DNA of 46,938 bases. Source: VRUE01 sp036379955. Its GTDB lineage: Bacteria; Actinomycetota; Thermoleophilia; Solirubrobacterales; 70-9. Shown one piece after another: positions 13,641-20,860 of the stretch (the first letter of the stretch is position 1; every line of letters begins with the position of its first letter). The translations under genes and the position numbers were made by a program. The notes under the pieces were generated by a model. That model made no database searches. It saw only the letters and a program-made list of their open reading frames with translations, and was not told the DNA's origin. The stretch is from positions 1-46,938 of the forward strand of contig DASVFR010000053.1 of NCBI GenBank assembly GCA_036379955.1, given 5' to 3'.

Positions 13641-14996
13641 ATGGAGCAGGCAACGATTCGGCGCGCACCAGGAGCTTCGCCCTCGGCCCCGACCGCGGCG
13701 ATGCCAGGCTCGCGGCTGCCGGCCGTGGCGCAGGCACTGCGCTACGTGCGCGATCCGCTTGGCCTCCTGATCCAGCTGCAGCGGCGCCACGGCGACGTCT
13801 TCAGCATGTCCTTCCCCTTCTTCGGCCGGCTCGTCTACGTCGCCAGCCCCACCCTCGTCAAGCAGCTCTTCACCGCCCCCGCCGACCTGTACCACGCTGG
13901 CGAGTCGAACGCGACGGTGCTCGAGCCGGCGCTGGGGCCAAACTCGGTCCTCACCCTCGACGAGGAGCCGCACATGCGCCAGCGCAAGCTGCTGCTGCCG
14001 CCCTTCCACGGCAAGCAGATCGACCGCTACGGCGAGCTGATCCGCGAGGCCACCCGCGAGGAGATGAAGAGCTGGCCGGTGGGCGAACCCTTCGCCCTTC
14101 GCCCCCACACCCAGCGGATCACCCTGGCGGTGATCATGCGCGCCGTCTTCGGCGTCCACGACGAGGAGCGCCTGACCCGCTTCGAGCGGCTGATCGAAGC
14201 CTTCAGCGACCGGGTCAGCGCCGTGCTCGCCTTCCCCGTGCTGCGCCGCGACCTCGGCCGCTGGAGCCCCTGGACGCGATTCCTGCGCGCACGGGCGGCC
14301 CTCGACGAGTTCATCTACGAGGAGATCGCGCTGCGGCGCGCCGAGGTCGCAAAGGGCGAGGAGCACGACGACGTGCTCTCGCTGCTGCTCGAAGCCCGCG
14401 ACGAGGCCGGCGAGCCGATGAGCGACGAGGAGCTGCGCGACGAGCTGGTCACCGTGCTCGCCGCCGGGCACGAGACCACCGCGACTGGGCTGGCCTGGGC
14501 GATGGAGCGGCTGCTGCGCTCGCCGCGCGTGCTGGCGAGGCTGCGCGAGTCCCTGGCGGCGGGCGAGGACGAGTACCTCGAAGCGACCGTGAAGGAGACG
14601 CTGCGGGCACGACCGGTGATAGTCGACGTCTCCCGCAAGGTGACCGCGCCGACCGAGATCGGGGGCTACGAGGTGCCCGCGGGCACCTTCGTGATGGCGG
14701 CGATCGCCGCCATGCACTACCGCGAGGACCTCTTCCCCCGGCCGGAGGAATTCCGCCCCGAGCGCTTCATCGACGAGAAGGCCGAGAACTACGCCTGGAT
14801 CCCCTTCGGCGGCGGCGTGCGGCGCTGCGTCGGCGCCGCCTTCGCCGAATACGAGATGCGGATCGTCCTGCGCGAGTTCGTCGAACGCGCCGACCTGAGC
14901 GCGCCCGACCCCAAGCCCGAGCGGGTCAAGGTCCGCAACATCACCCTCGCCCCCGGCAAGGGGACGCGCGTCAGGCTGGATCGGCCGCTGCGCTGA
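13641..14996 (+). CDS. Cytochrome P450
   Basis: A 451-residue soluble haem monooxygenase, electron transfer partner unknown. Landmarks: helix C region LDEEPHMRQRKLLLPPFHG (~110), helix I oxygen-binding motif AGHETTATGLAWAMER (~275), the ExxR motif KETLRARP (~317) and the haem-thiolate loop FGGGVRRCVGAAFAEYEMR (Cys ~397). All essential residues are present. The general look (HMRQRKLLLPPFHG, FIDEKAENYAWIPFGGG) is that of actinobacterial P450s with unassigned substrates. No ferredoxin or reductase gene is adjacent. The last 26 bases overlap the 3' end of the convergent ABC-F gene. Confidence 0.93.
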   Translation: MEQATIRRAPGASPSAPTAAMPGSRLPAVAQALRYVRDPLGLLIQLQRRHGDVFSMSFPFFGRLVYVASPTLVKQLFTAPADLYHAGESNATVLEPALGPNSVLTLDEEPHMRQRKLLLPPFHGKQIDRYGELIREATREEMKSWPVGEPFALRPHTQRITLAVIMRAVFGVHDEERLTRFERLIEAFSDRVSAVLAFPVLRRDLGRWSPWTRFLRARAALDEFIYEEIALRRAEVAKGEEHDDVLSLLLEARDEAGEPMSDEELRDELVTVLAAGHETTATGLAWAMERLLRSPRVLARLRESLAAGEDEYLEATVKETLRARPVIVDVSRKVTAPTEIGGYEVPAGTFVMAAIAAMHYREDLFPRPEEFRPERFIDEKAENYAWIPFGGGVRRCVGAAFAEYEMRIVLREFVERADLSAPDPKPERVKVRNITLAPGKGTRVRLDRPLR

Positions 14997-16884
14997 CGGC
15001 GGCTTCGGCCTCCTCCCAGCGCTCGTAGAGCTCGGCCAGCTTTCGCTTCGCCTCCTCGTGGCGCTCGTTGGCCCGCTCGGCGCGCCGCGGCGTCGACCAG
15101 GCGTCGGGATCGGCGAGCTCGTCCTCGATTGCGCGCAGCTCGTCCTCGGCCGCCTCGACCTGTTCGGCGAGCCGGGCCGCCTTGCGCTCGGCGCTCCTCG
15201 CCGCGGCGCCGGGCCGGCGGCGCCTACCGCCGCCGCGCGCCTCGCGCTTGGCGGCCGCCGTCTCGGCGGATGCCGCCTCCGCCGCTTCGTCGCGGCGGCG
15301 CTGAAACTCGGCCCAGCCGTGTGGGTGGCTCTCGAGGTGACCGTCCTCGCAGGCGATCGTACGGACGCCGACCGCCTCCAGCAGGGCGCGGTCGTGCGAG
15401 ACGAGGATCACCGCCCCCTCGAAGGCGAGCAGGGCGTCCTCCAGCGCCTCGCGGCTCTCTATGTCGAGATGGTTGGTTGGCTCGTCGAGGATCAGGACGT
15501 TGGCCCCAGAGGCAACGAGGATCGCCAGCGAGAGGCGGCGCTGCTCGCCGCCGGAGATGTCGTCGAGCGATTTCTCCACGTCGGCACCCGAGAAGAGGAA
15601 GCCGCCGAGCAGGTCACGCGCCTTCTGGCCGGTGAGGCCGGTTCCACGCTGCGCCGCCTCGAGCACGGTCCCCTCCCCCGCCGCCGTGTCGGCGTGCTGG
15701 GAGAGGTAGCCGATCCTGACGTTGTGGCCGGTGCGAACGGAGCCGGCGGCGGGCTCGCGCTTCCCGGCCAGGGTCGCGATCAGAGTCGTCTTGCCGGCGC
15801 CGTTGGGTCCGACGAGGACGACGTGCTCGCCGCGCTCGACTTCGAGGTTCGCGCCGTCGAGCAGGACGCGGCCGGGGACCTCGATCCTGCCGTTGACGAG
15901 TTTGACCACGACCCGGCCCGGGCGCTCCGGGGCGGCAAAGGAGAAGCGCAGGCGGTGGCGGTCGCGTTCCTCGGCCTTCGCTCCATCGCGCTTGATCTTC
16001 TCGATCGTCTTCAGTCGCGATTGGGCCTGGCGCGCCTTCGTCGCCTTGTAGCGGAATCGCTCGACGAAGCGCTCCATGCGGGCGATCTCGGCTTCCTGGC
16101 GGACGATCGCCTTGCCGAGGGCGATCTCGCGCGCCGCCTGCTCCTTGCGCCAGGCGTGCCAGGGGCCGGCGAAAAAGCGTCCGCGCCGGGCCTCGATCTC
16201 CAGCACGGAGGTGCCGACCGCCTCCAGGAACCAGCGATCGTGGGCGACGAGGACGACGGCGGCCTCGAGCCCGACCAGGTAGCGCTCGAGCCACTCCAGC
16301 GAGGGGATATCGAGATGGTTGGTCGGCTCGTCGAGCAGCAGCAGATCAGGGCGGGCGGCGAGGACCCGGCCCAGCGAGGCGCGGGTCAGCTCCCCGCCGG
16401 AGAAGGTGGAGAGGCGCCGGTTGGCGTCCGCGTCGCCGAAGCCGAGGCCGCCGAGCACGGCAAGCACCTCGTCGCGCCAGCGGTAGCCGCCGCCGGCTTC
16501 GTGGCGCTGCTGGGTCGCGGCGTACTCGCGCAGCGTCTCCTCGTCGGGGTCGCCGGCGGCCATCGCCGCCTCCAGCCGCTCCAGCTCGGCCTCCGCCTCG
16601 AGCATCTCCGCCCGGCCGGTGAGGACGTAGTCGCCGAGCGTCGCCTCTGAGTCGCGCGGGGGGCGCTGGTCGTGGAGGGCGACGCGCGCTCCCTTGCGCA
16701 GCGAGACGCTGCCGGAGTCCGGCGGGCGCTCGCCGGCGAGGACGCGCAACAGGGTCGACTTGCCGGCGCCGTTGCGTCCCGAGAGAGTCATCCGCTCGCG
16801 CGGCTCGAGCTTGAAGGAGACGTCGGCGAAGAGCAGCTCGCCCCCCGCGTAGACGTCGATCGATGTCGCAGTCGCGATTGCCAT
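14971..16884 (-). CDS. ABC-F family ATPase (ribosome-associated type)
   Basis: A 637-residue soluble protein with two ABC domains and no membrane segment. First domain: Walker A SGRNGAGKST, signature FSGGELTRASLG, Walker B LLLLDEPTNHLDIPSLEWLE. The inter-domain linker (~240-310) is rich in Arg and Lys (RFRYKATKARQAQSRLKTIE), the part that reaches the ribosomal P-site in EttA/Uup-type proteins. Second domain: GPNGAGKTT, ISGGEQRRLSLA, ILDEPTNHLDIES. A C-terminal coiled coil (~545-635) with an Arg-rich patch (KREARGGGRRRRPGAAARSA) resembles Uup. The likely role is relieving ribosome stalling or antibiotic protection; substrate and subgroup are not decidable here. The ATG overlaps the divergent ATG at 16883. 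Confidence 0.9.
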   Translation of the reverse strand: MAIATATSIDVYAGGELLFADVSFKLEPRERMTLSGRNGAGKSTLLRVLAGERPPDSGSVSLRKGARVALHDQRPPRDSEATLGDYVLTGRAEMLEAEAELERLEAAMAAGDPDEETLREYAATQQRHEAGGGYRWRDEVLAVLGGLGFGDADANRRLSTFSGGELTRASLGRVLAARPDLLLLDEPTNHLDIPSLEWLERYLVGLEAAVVLVAHDRWFLEAVGTSVLEIEARRGRFFAGPWHAWRKEQAAREIALGKAIVRQEAEIARMERFVERFRYKATKARQAQSRLKTIEKIKRDGAKAEERDRHRLRFSFAAPERPGRVVVKLVNGRIEVPGRVLLDGANLEVERGEHVVLVGPNGAGKTTLIATLAGKREPAAGSVRTGHNVRIGYLSQHADTAAGEGTVLEAAQRGTGLTGQKARDLLGGFLFSGADVEKSLDDISGGEQRRLSLAILVASGANVLILDEPTNHLDIESREALEDALLAFEGAVILVSHDRALLEAVGVRTIACEDGHLESHPHGWAEFQRRRDEAAEAASAETAAAKREARGGGRRRRPGAAARSAERKAARLAEQVEAAEDELRAIEDELADPDAWSTPRRAERANERHEEAKRKLAELYERWEEAEAAVSAAADPA

Positions 16885-16924
16885 GGCGAGCCTGACACTA
16901 CGCTGGTCAGACAGGGCGGGGCGT

Positions 16925-17443
16925 ATGCTCAGCGGCGTGGAAGGCGAGCGGCTGCGCGAGATCCAGGCCCCGTTGAAGGAGCGCTACCGGTCCGAGCCGG
17001 AGGCGGCGGTGGTGACGCTGTCGGCCACCGGCGAGCTGGGCGAAGGAGTCTCCTGCTCGGTGAACACCGGGCGTGCGATCGCCGCGGCGGGGTTGCACCC
17101 GGCCTCCGGTGGCGACGGCAGCCTGCTCTGCTCGGGCGACATGCTGCTCGAGGCGCTCGCCGCCTGTGCAGGGGTCACCCTGCGCGCGGTCTCGACCTCG
17201 CTGGGAATCGAGGTGCGCGGCGGCACGGTGCGGGCCGAGGGCGACCTCGACTTCCGCGGAACGCTCGCCGTCGACCGCGACACGCCGGTCGGGTTTCGAG
17301 CGATCCGGCTTGCCTTCGAGCTCGATGCCGATGCGGACGAGGAGGAGCTGGCGACGCTGCTGAAGCTGACCGAGCGCTACTGCGTCGTCCTGCAGACGAT
17401 CGCCGGTGCGCCGGAGCTCTCCTCGACCATCGAGCTCGCGTAG
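16925..17443 (+). CDS. OsmC/Ohr family protein
   Basis: A 172-residue small cytoplasmic protein. Typical segments are EIQAPLKERYRSEPEAAVVTL at the start, the first reactive Cys in LLEALAACAGVTLRAVS and the second in LLKLTERYCVVLQTI. The Cys pair is what OsmC/Ohr proteins use to reduce organic hydroperoxides, with dihydrolipoyl proteins as the usual reductant. I place the start at ATG 16925 (MLSGVEGERL) because the longer frame from ATG 16883 overlaps the start codon of the divergent ABC-F gene. The metallo-beta-lactamase gene follows 9 nt after its stop codon, so they probably form an operon. Confidence 0.85.
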   Translation: MLSGVEGERLREIQAPLKERYRSEPEAAVVTLSATGELGEGVSCSVNTGRAIAAAGLHPASGGDGSLLCSGDMLLEALAACAGVTLRAVSTSLGIEVRGGTVRAEGDLDFRGTLAVDRDTPVGFRAIRLAFELDADADEEELATLLKLTERYCVVLQTIAGAPELSSTIELA

Positions 17444-17452
17444 GCGGGGCCG

Positions 17453-18379
17453 GTGGCCGGAGCGCTGCGGCACCTGGGAGAGCTGGCCAGAGCGCGGGCG
17501 ACGCGACGCTCCGCTCAGCGTGAGGACGGCCAGGCGCTGGGTGAGCTGGAGGCGCGGCCGCTGGAGCTGCCGGCGGGGCTGGAGCTCGAATGGCTGGGCG
17601 TGTCGGGGTACCGGATGGCCTACGAGGGGCAGACGCTCTTCGTCGACCCGTACCTCTCGCGGGTCCCGTTCGGAGATCTGCTGCGGCGGCGGGCGGCGCT
17701 GCCCGACCCGACAGCACTGGACCGCTTCGTCCACGCGCCCGGCGAGGTCGCCGGCGTGCTCGTCGGCCACACCCACTTCGATCACGCGGTCGACGCGCCG
17801 GCGATCGCTCGGCGCTTCGGCTGCTCTGCGTACGGCTCGGGCTCCCTGGTCAGCCTGATGGCCTTGCACGGGCTGGCCGAGCGGGCGGTCGAGGTCGAGC
17901 CCTTCCGCACCTACGAGCTGGGACCGTTCGCGGTCAGCTTCACCCCCAGCGTGCACTCGAAGCTGCTGCTCGGCCTCGCCGTCCCCTACGACGGCGACCT
18001 CACCTGCGAGCACCTCGACGCGCTCTCGCCGAGCGCCTACCGCTGCGGCCAGGTCTGGGGGATCGCGATCGAGGTCGCCGGGCTGCGCCTCTACCACCAG
18101 GGCAGCGCCAACCTGATCGACGAGGCGATCCGCGAGCGCGGCGTCGACGTCTTTCTCGCCGGCGTCGCCGGACGCAACTTCACCGACGACTACTGGAAGC
18201 GCATCCTCCCCCGCCTCGACCCGGCCGTCGTCGTCCCAACCCACTACGACAACTTCTTCCGCCCGCTCGGCCAGCGGCTGGAGTTCGTCACCGGAGCCCA
18301 GCTCTCACAGCTGCCGGAGGAGATCGGCTCGGTAAGCGCCGATGCCCGCATCGCCGCCCTGCCCCGCGCGGACCTCTGA
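17453..18379 (+). CDS. Metallo-beta-lactamase-fold hydrolase (UlaG-like)
   Basis: A 308-residue protein starting at GTG 17453. After ~40 residues rich in Ala and Arg the fold begins with LEWLGVSGYRMAYEGQTLFV and DPYLSR. The metal motif is GHTHFDHAVD (HxHxDH, ~105); further ligands are His in FTPSVHSK (~168) and in VVVPTHYDNFF near the C-terminus. LYHQGSANLIDEAI replaces the usual GDT segment. This pattern is that of the UlaG/YhfI-like branch rather than true lactamases. Substrate unknown. It is probably co-expressed with the OsmC gene. A strong convergent hairpin follows at 18385. Confidence 0.8.
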   Translation: MAGALRHLGELARARATRRSAQREDGQALGELEARPLELPAGLELEWLGVSGYRMAYEGQTLFVDPYLSRVPFGDLLRRRAALPDPTALDRFVHAPGEVAGVLVGHTHFDHAVDAPAIARRFGCSAYGSGSLVSLMALHGLAERAVEVEPFRTYELGPFAVSFTPSVHSKLLLGLAVPYDGDLTCEHLDALSPSAYRCGQVWGIAIEVAGLRLYHQGSANLIDEAIRERGVDVFLAGVAGRNFTDDYWKRILPRLDPAVVVPTHYDNFFRPLGQRLEFVTGAQLSQLPEEIGSVSADARIAALPRADL

Positions 18380-18384
18380 CCGGC

Positions 18385-18427
18385 GAGTGCTGCATTCACC
18401 GTCAATACGATGGCGAAAGCAGCACTC
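18385..18427. terminator. Bidirectional hairpin between convergent genes
   Basis: GAGTGCTGC (18385-18393) pairs with GCAGCACTC (18419-18427). The pairing continues inward with few mismatches to a 5-nt loop (AATAC), giving arms of about 19 bp. It sits 5 nt and 3 nt from the stop codons of the flanking genes. Confidence 0.65.
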
Positions 18428-18430
18428 ACC

Positions 18431-18970
18431 TCATAGAAAGTGCTTGGCGACGATCTGCTCGACCGTTCCCATGGTGCGCATCGTCCAGGGGCCGACTGCG
18501 GCCTCCAGCGCCTTTAGGTCCAGCTCCGTTTCGGAGACGCCTCCGCTGGGCAGCCAGTAGAGCTCGCGTCCGGCGATCGCGAGACGGTCGTGGCCGGTGG
18601 CGAGCGCCAGGGCGTCCTTGCTCGCGGAGTCGCTGGGCTCCGTGGGTAGGAAGGCGAGCTGAAGCTTGCCTTTGGAAGCGGCGAGCGCCGACGGGTCGAA
18701 CGGCTCGCGACCCGCAATCGCCCGCAGCTCCGCCGCGCCGCGCAGGAAGATCGGCACCGCGTAGCCGAGCGCCTCGCCAAGGCCCGCTTCGATCTTCACG
18801 GTGAGCGTCGGCTCATCGCCCTCCTCGCTGGCAAAGACGACGTTGCCGCTGGCGCGAAAGCAAGCGACGTCGGCGAGGCCCAGCGCCTCGAACTCGGCTT
18901 GCAGCTCCTCGTTGCGGATCCGACGCCCGCCCAGATTCATCCCCCGCAAGAAGGCGACATAGCGATTCAT
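18431..18970 (-). CDS. DUF1697 family protein
   Basis: A 179-residue cytoplasmic protein with the family's hallmark start YVAFLRGMNLGGRRIRNEEL, then FRASGNVVFASEE (the conserved SGNVVF turn) and the C-terminal TMRTMGTVEQIVAKH, similar to the usual TxRNxxTxxKL ending. Length is normal for the family. Its biochemical function is unknown to me. It is a single gene, convergent with the metallo-beta-lactamase gene and followed upstream by the tmRNA gene. Confidence 0.85.
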   Translation of the reverse strand: MNRYVAFLRGMNLGGRRIRNEELQAEFEALGLADVACFRASGNVVFASEEGDEPTLTVKIEAGLGEALGYAVPIFLRGAAELRAIAGREPFDPSALAASKGKLQLAFLPTEPSDSASKDALALATGHDRLAIAGRELYWLPSGGVSETELDLKALEAAVGPWTMRTMGTVEQIVAKHFL

Positions 18971-19025
18971 GGCCTCACCATACGATGGCGCGGGGGCTGT
19001 GCCTGCGCGACGTCGGCGCAGAAAG

Positions 19026-19384
19026 TGGAGGCGGCCGGAATTGAACCGGCGTCCGAGGCCGTAGCGCGAAGGTTTCTACAGGCTTAGCCGGCGCTTGATT
19101 CTCGTCTCCCGGGGTCCGCGCCGGCGGGCACTACGGGAGATAGAGCCCTCTGAAGTTTCCCCTGGCGGACGGGGCGATCCGCCCGGGTGAGCCCGCGTTT
19201 TGAAGCCGGTGCCCCTCCCTGCGGGCGCGGGAGGACCGACTCTCGTTGCTTAGGTCTTAGCTAAGCGGCGAGGGCGAACTCATGGTCCGCACGTATTGGT
19301 TGGTGCCGGTGTTTAACGAGGCCTCCGGCCACCTCGACCTGCAACCGTTCGCACGGACCGACCACGTCGAAGCCTGTCGCCCCC
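19026..19384 (-). ncRNA. ssrA: tmRNA (ssrA)
   Basis: The 5' end reads GGGGGCGACAGGCTTCGACG, the standard tmRNA start. The 3' end reads GGTTCAATTCCGGCCGCCTCCA, a T-arm and acceptor strand. GGGGGCG pairs with CGCCTCC over 7 bp including one G-U. CCA is not encoded (the next bases are CTTTC), so it must be added after transcription. The mRNA-like part lies at 19261-19290. Length is about 359 nt. The partner protein gene smpB lies at 22689-23174 on the same strand. No tRNA gene is visible in the window apart from this tRNA-like domain. Confidence 0.95.
19261..19290 (-). other. tmRNA proteolysis-tag reading frame (ADHEFALAA)
   Basis: Alignment to E. coli tmRNA places the resume codon GCG just after AATACGT (E. 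coli AATAGTC-GCA). The frame reads GCG GAC CAT GAG TTC GCC CTC GCC GCT TAG, that is A-D-H-E-F-A-L-A-A, ending in the ALAA degron recognised by Clp proteases. It is one codon shorter than the E. coli tag. Confidence 0.85.
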
Positions 19385-19429
19385 GTGCTATGTAGACCGA
19401 TTGTACGGGGTGGGGTAGGAATATCCGTG

Positions 19430-20854
19430 ATGGAGAAGGAGTTCGACGCGATCGTGCTCGGGGCCGGCGCCCCGGGCGAGGTCTGCGCGGGCCGGCTCGC
19501 CGAAGGCGGCATGTCGGTTGCGATCGTCGAGCCGGAGCTGCTCGGCGGCCAGTGCTCCTACTACGCCTGCATGCCCTCGAAGGCGCTTCTGCGGCCGGCC
19601 GACGTGCTGGCCGAGGCGCGTCGCATCCCGGGCGTCGCGGTCGACGAGAGGCTCGACCCGCAGGCGATTCTCGCGCGCCGCGACGAGGTGATCCACGACC
19701 TCGACGACTCCGGGCAGCTGCCCTGGCTGGAAGAGCGGGGCATCGAGGTCTTCCGCGGCAGCGGCGCCCTCGATGGCGAGCGGCAGGTGCGGGTTGGCGA
19801 GGACCTGCTCGCCGCCCGGCGCGTCGTGGTCGTCGCGACCGGCAGCGACGCCGCAATGCCGCCGGTCGAGGGCCTCGACACCGTAAGCGCCTGGAACAAC
19901 CGCGAGGGGACGACGGCGAAGCGGGTGCCCGAGAGCATGGTCGTGCTCGGTGGCGGGCCCGTCGGCTGCGAGCTCGCTCAGGCGTGGGCTTCGCTCGGCT
20001 GCCGGGTGACCCTGATCGAGGGAGGACTGCGGCTGCTCTCGCGCGAGGAGCCCTTCGCCGGGAAGGAAGTCGCCGCCGCCTTGCGCGAGCGGCACGAGCT
20101 AGACGTGCGCACCGGCGTCAAGGCCGCGCGGGTAGCCAGCCTGAACGCGCATCCGACGTCGACCACACCAGAGGGGGGTCGATCTCCGATGCGCGGAGGA
20201 GGTCATGGCGTGAGGGTCGAGCTCGACAGCGGCAACGCCATCGATGCGGCGGAGATCCTCGTCGCGGTCGGCCGCAGGCCGCGTACCGGGGAGATAGGCC
20301 TCGACTCGGTCGACGTGAAGCCCGGCAAGGGCGGCTTCCTCGAGACCGACGCGCGGATGCGGGTCGGCGGGCGCGAGTGGCTCTACGCGATAGGCGACGT
20401 CAGCGGCCGCGCCCTCTTCACCCACATGGGCAAGTACCAGGCCTGGGTCGTCGCCGAGAACGCGCTCGGGCGACCGGTCGAGGCGATGGCCGAAGGGCTC
20501 GGCTCGCCGCGCGTCACCTTCACCGACCCGCAGGTGGCAGCGGCCGGGCTGACGCTCGCCCAGGCCGAAGAGGCCGGGGTGGACGCGCGGGCGGTCGACG
20601 TACCGACGGACGGCACGGCCGGCGCCAGCTTCCAGGGCAAGGACACCGGCGGCACCTCGCGACTGGTAGTCGACCGCGACCGCCAGGTCGTCGTCGGCGC
20701 CACCTTCACCGGCTTCGAGACCGCCGACTTCCTCCACGCTGCGACGGTCGCGATCGTCGGCGAGGTTCCCCTCCCCCGCCTGCGTCACGCCGTCGCCGCC
20801 TACCCGACTCGCAGCGAGGTCTGGCTGAAGCTGCTCGAGGCGGCCGGGCTGTAG
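19430..20854 (+). CDS. FAD/NAD(P)-dependent disulfide-reductase family oxidoreductase with altered C-terminal active site
   Basis: A 474-residue flavoprotein of the dihydrolipoamide dehydrogenase / mercuric reductase superfamily. It has the FAD-binding motif VLGAGAPGEVCAGRLAEGG, the CxxxxC redox centre in GGQCSYYACMPSKALL (~45), the NAD(P) Rossmann motif VVLGGGPVGCELAQ (~170), and YAIGDVSGRALFTHMG (second FAD contact). The C-terminal catalytic HxHPTxxE motif reads AVAAYPTRSE: Tyr replaces the base His while Glu stays. A 25-residue loop rich in Gly, Pro and Thr (~237-262, THPTST-like, PEGGRSPMRGGG) is inserted in the NAD domain. The substrate is unknown; lipoamide reduction is unlikely without the His. 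Start ATG 19430, or the GTG one codon earlier. Confidence 0.85.
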   Translation: MEKEFDAIVLGAGAPGEVCAGRLAEGGMSVAIVEPELLGGQCSYYACMPSKALLRPADVLAEARRIPGVAVDERLDPQAILARRDEVIHDLDDSGQLPWLEERGIEVFRGSGALDGERQVRVGEDLLAARRVVVVATGSDAAMPPVEGLDTVSAWNNREGTTAKRVPESMVVLGGGPVGCELAQAWASLGCRVTLIEGGLRLLSREEPFAGKEVAAALRERHELDVRTGVKAARVASLNAHPTSTTPEGGRSPMRGGGHGVRVELDSGNAIDAAEILVAVGRRPRTGEIGLDSVDVKPGKGGFLETDARMRVGGREWLYAIGDVSGRALFTHMGKYQAWVVAENALGRPVEAMAEGLGSPRVTFTDPQVAAAGLTLAQAEEAGVDARAVDVPTDGTAGASFQGKDTGGTSRLVVDRDRQVVVGATFTGFETADFLHAATVAIVGEVPLPRLRHAVAAYPTRSEVWLKLLEAAGL

Positions 20855-20860
20855 GAGGCG

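Noticed and set aside
16883..16924. Upstream ATG of the OsmC protein as the true start
   Set aside because: It would share the ATG region with the divergent ABC-F gene and add residues not seen at the usual family start; kept only as an alternative.
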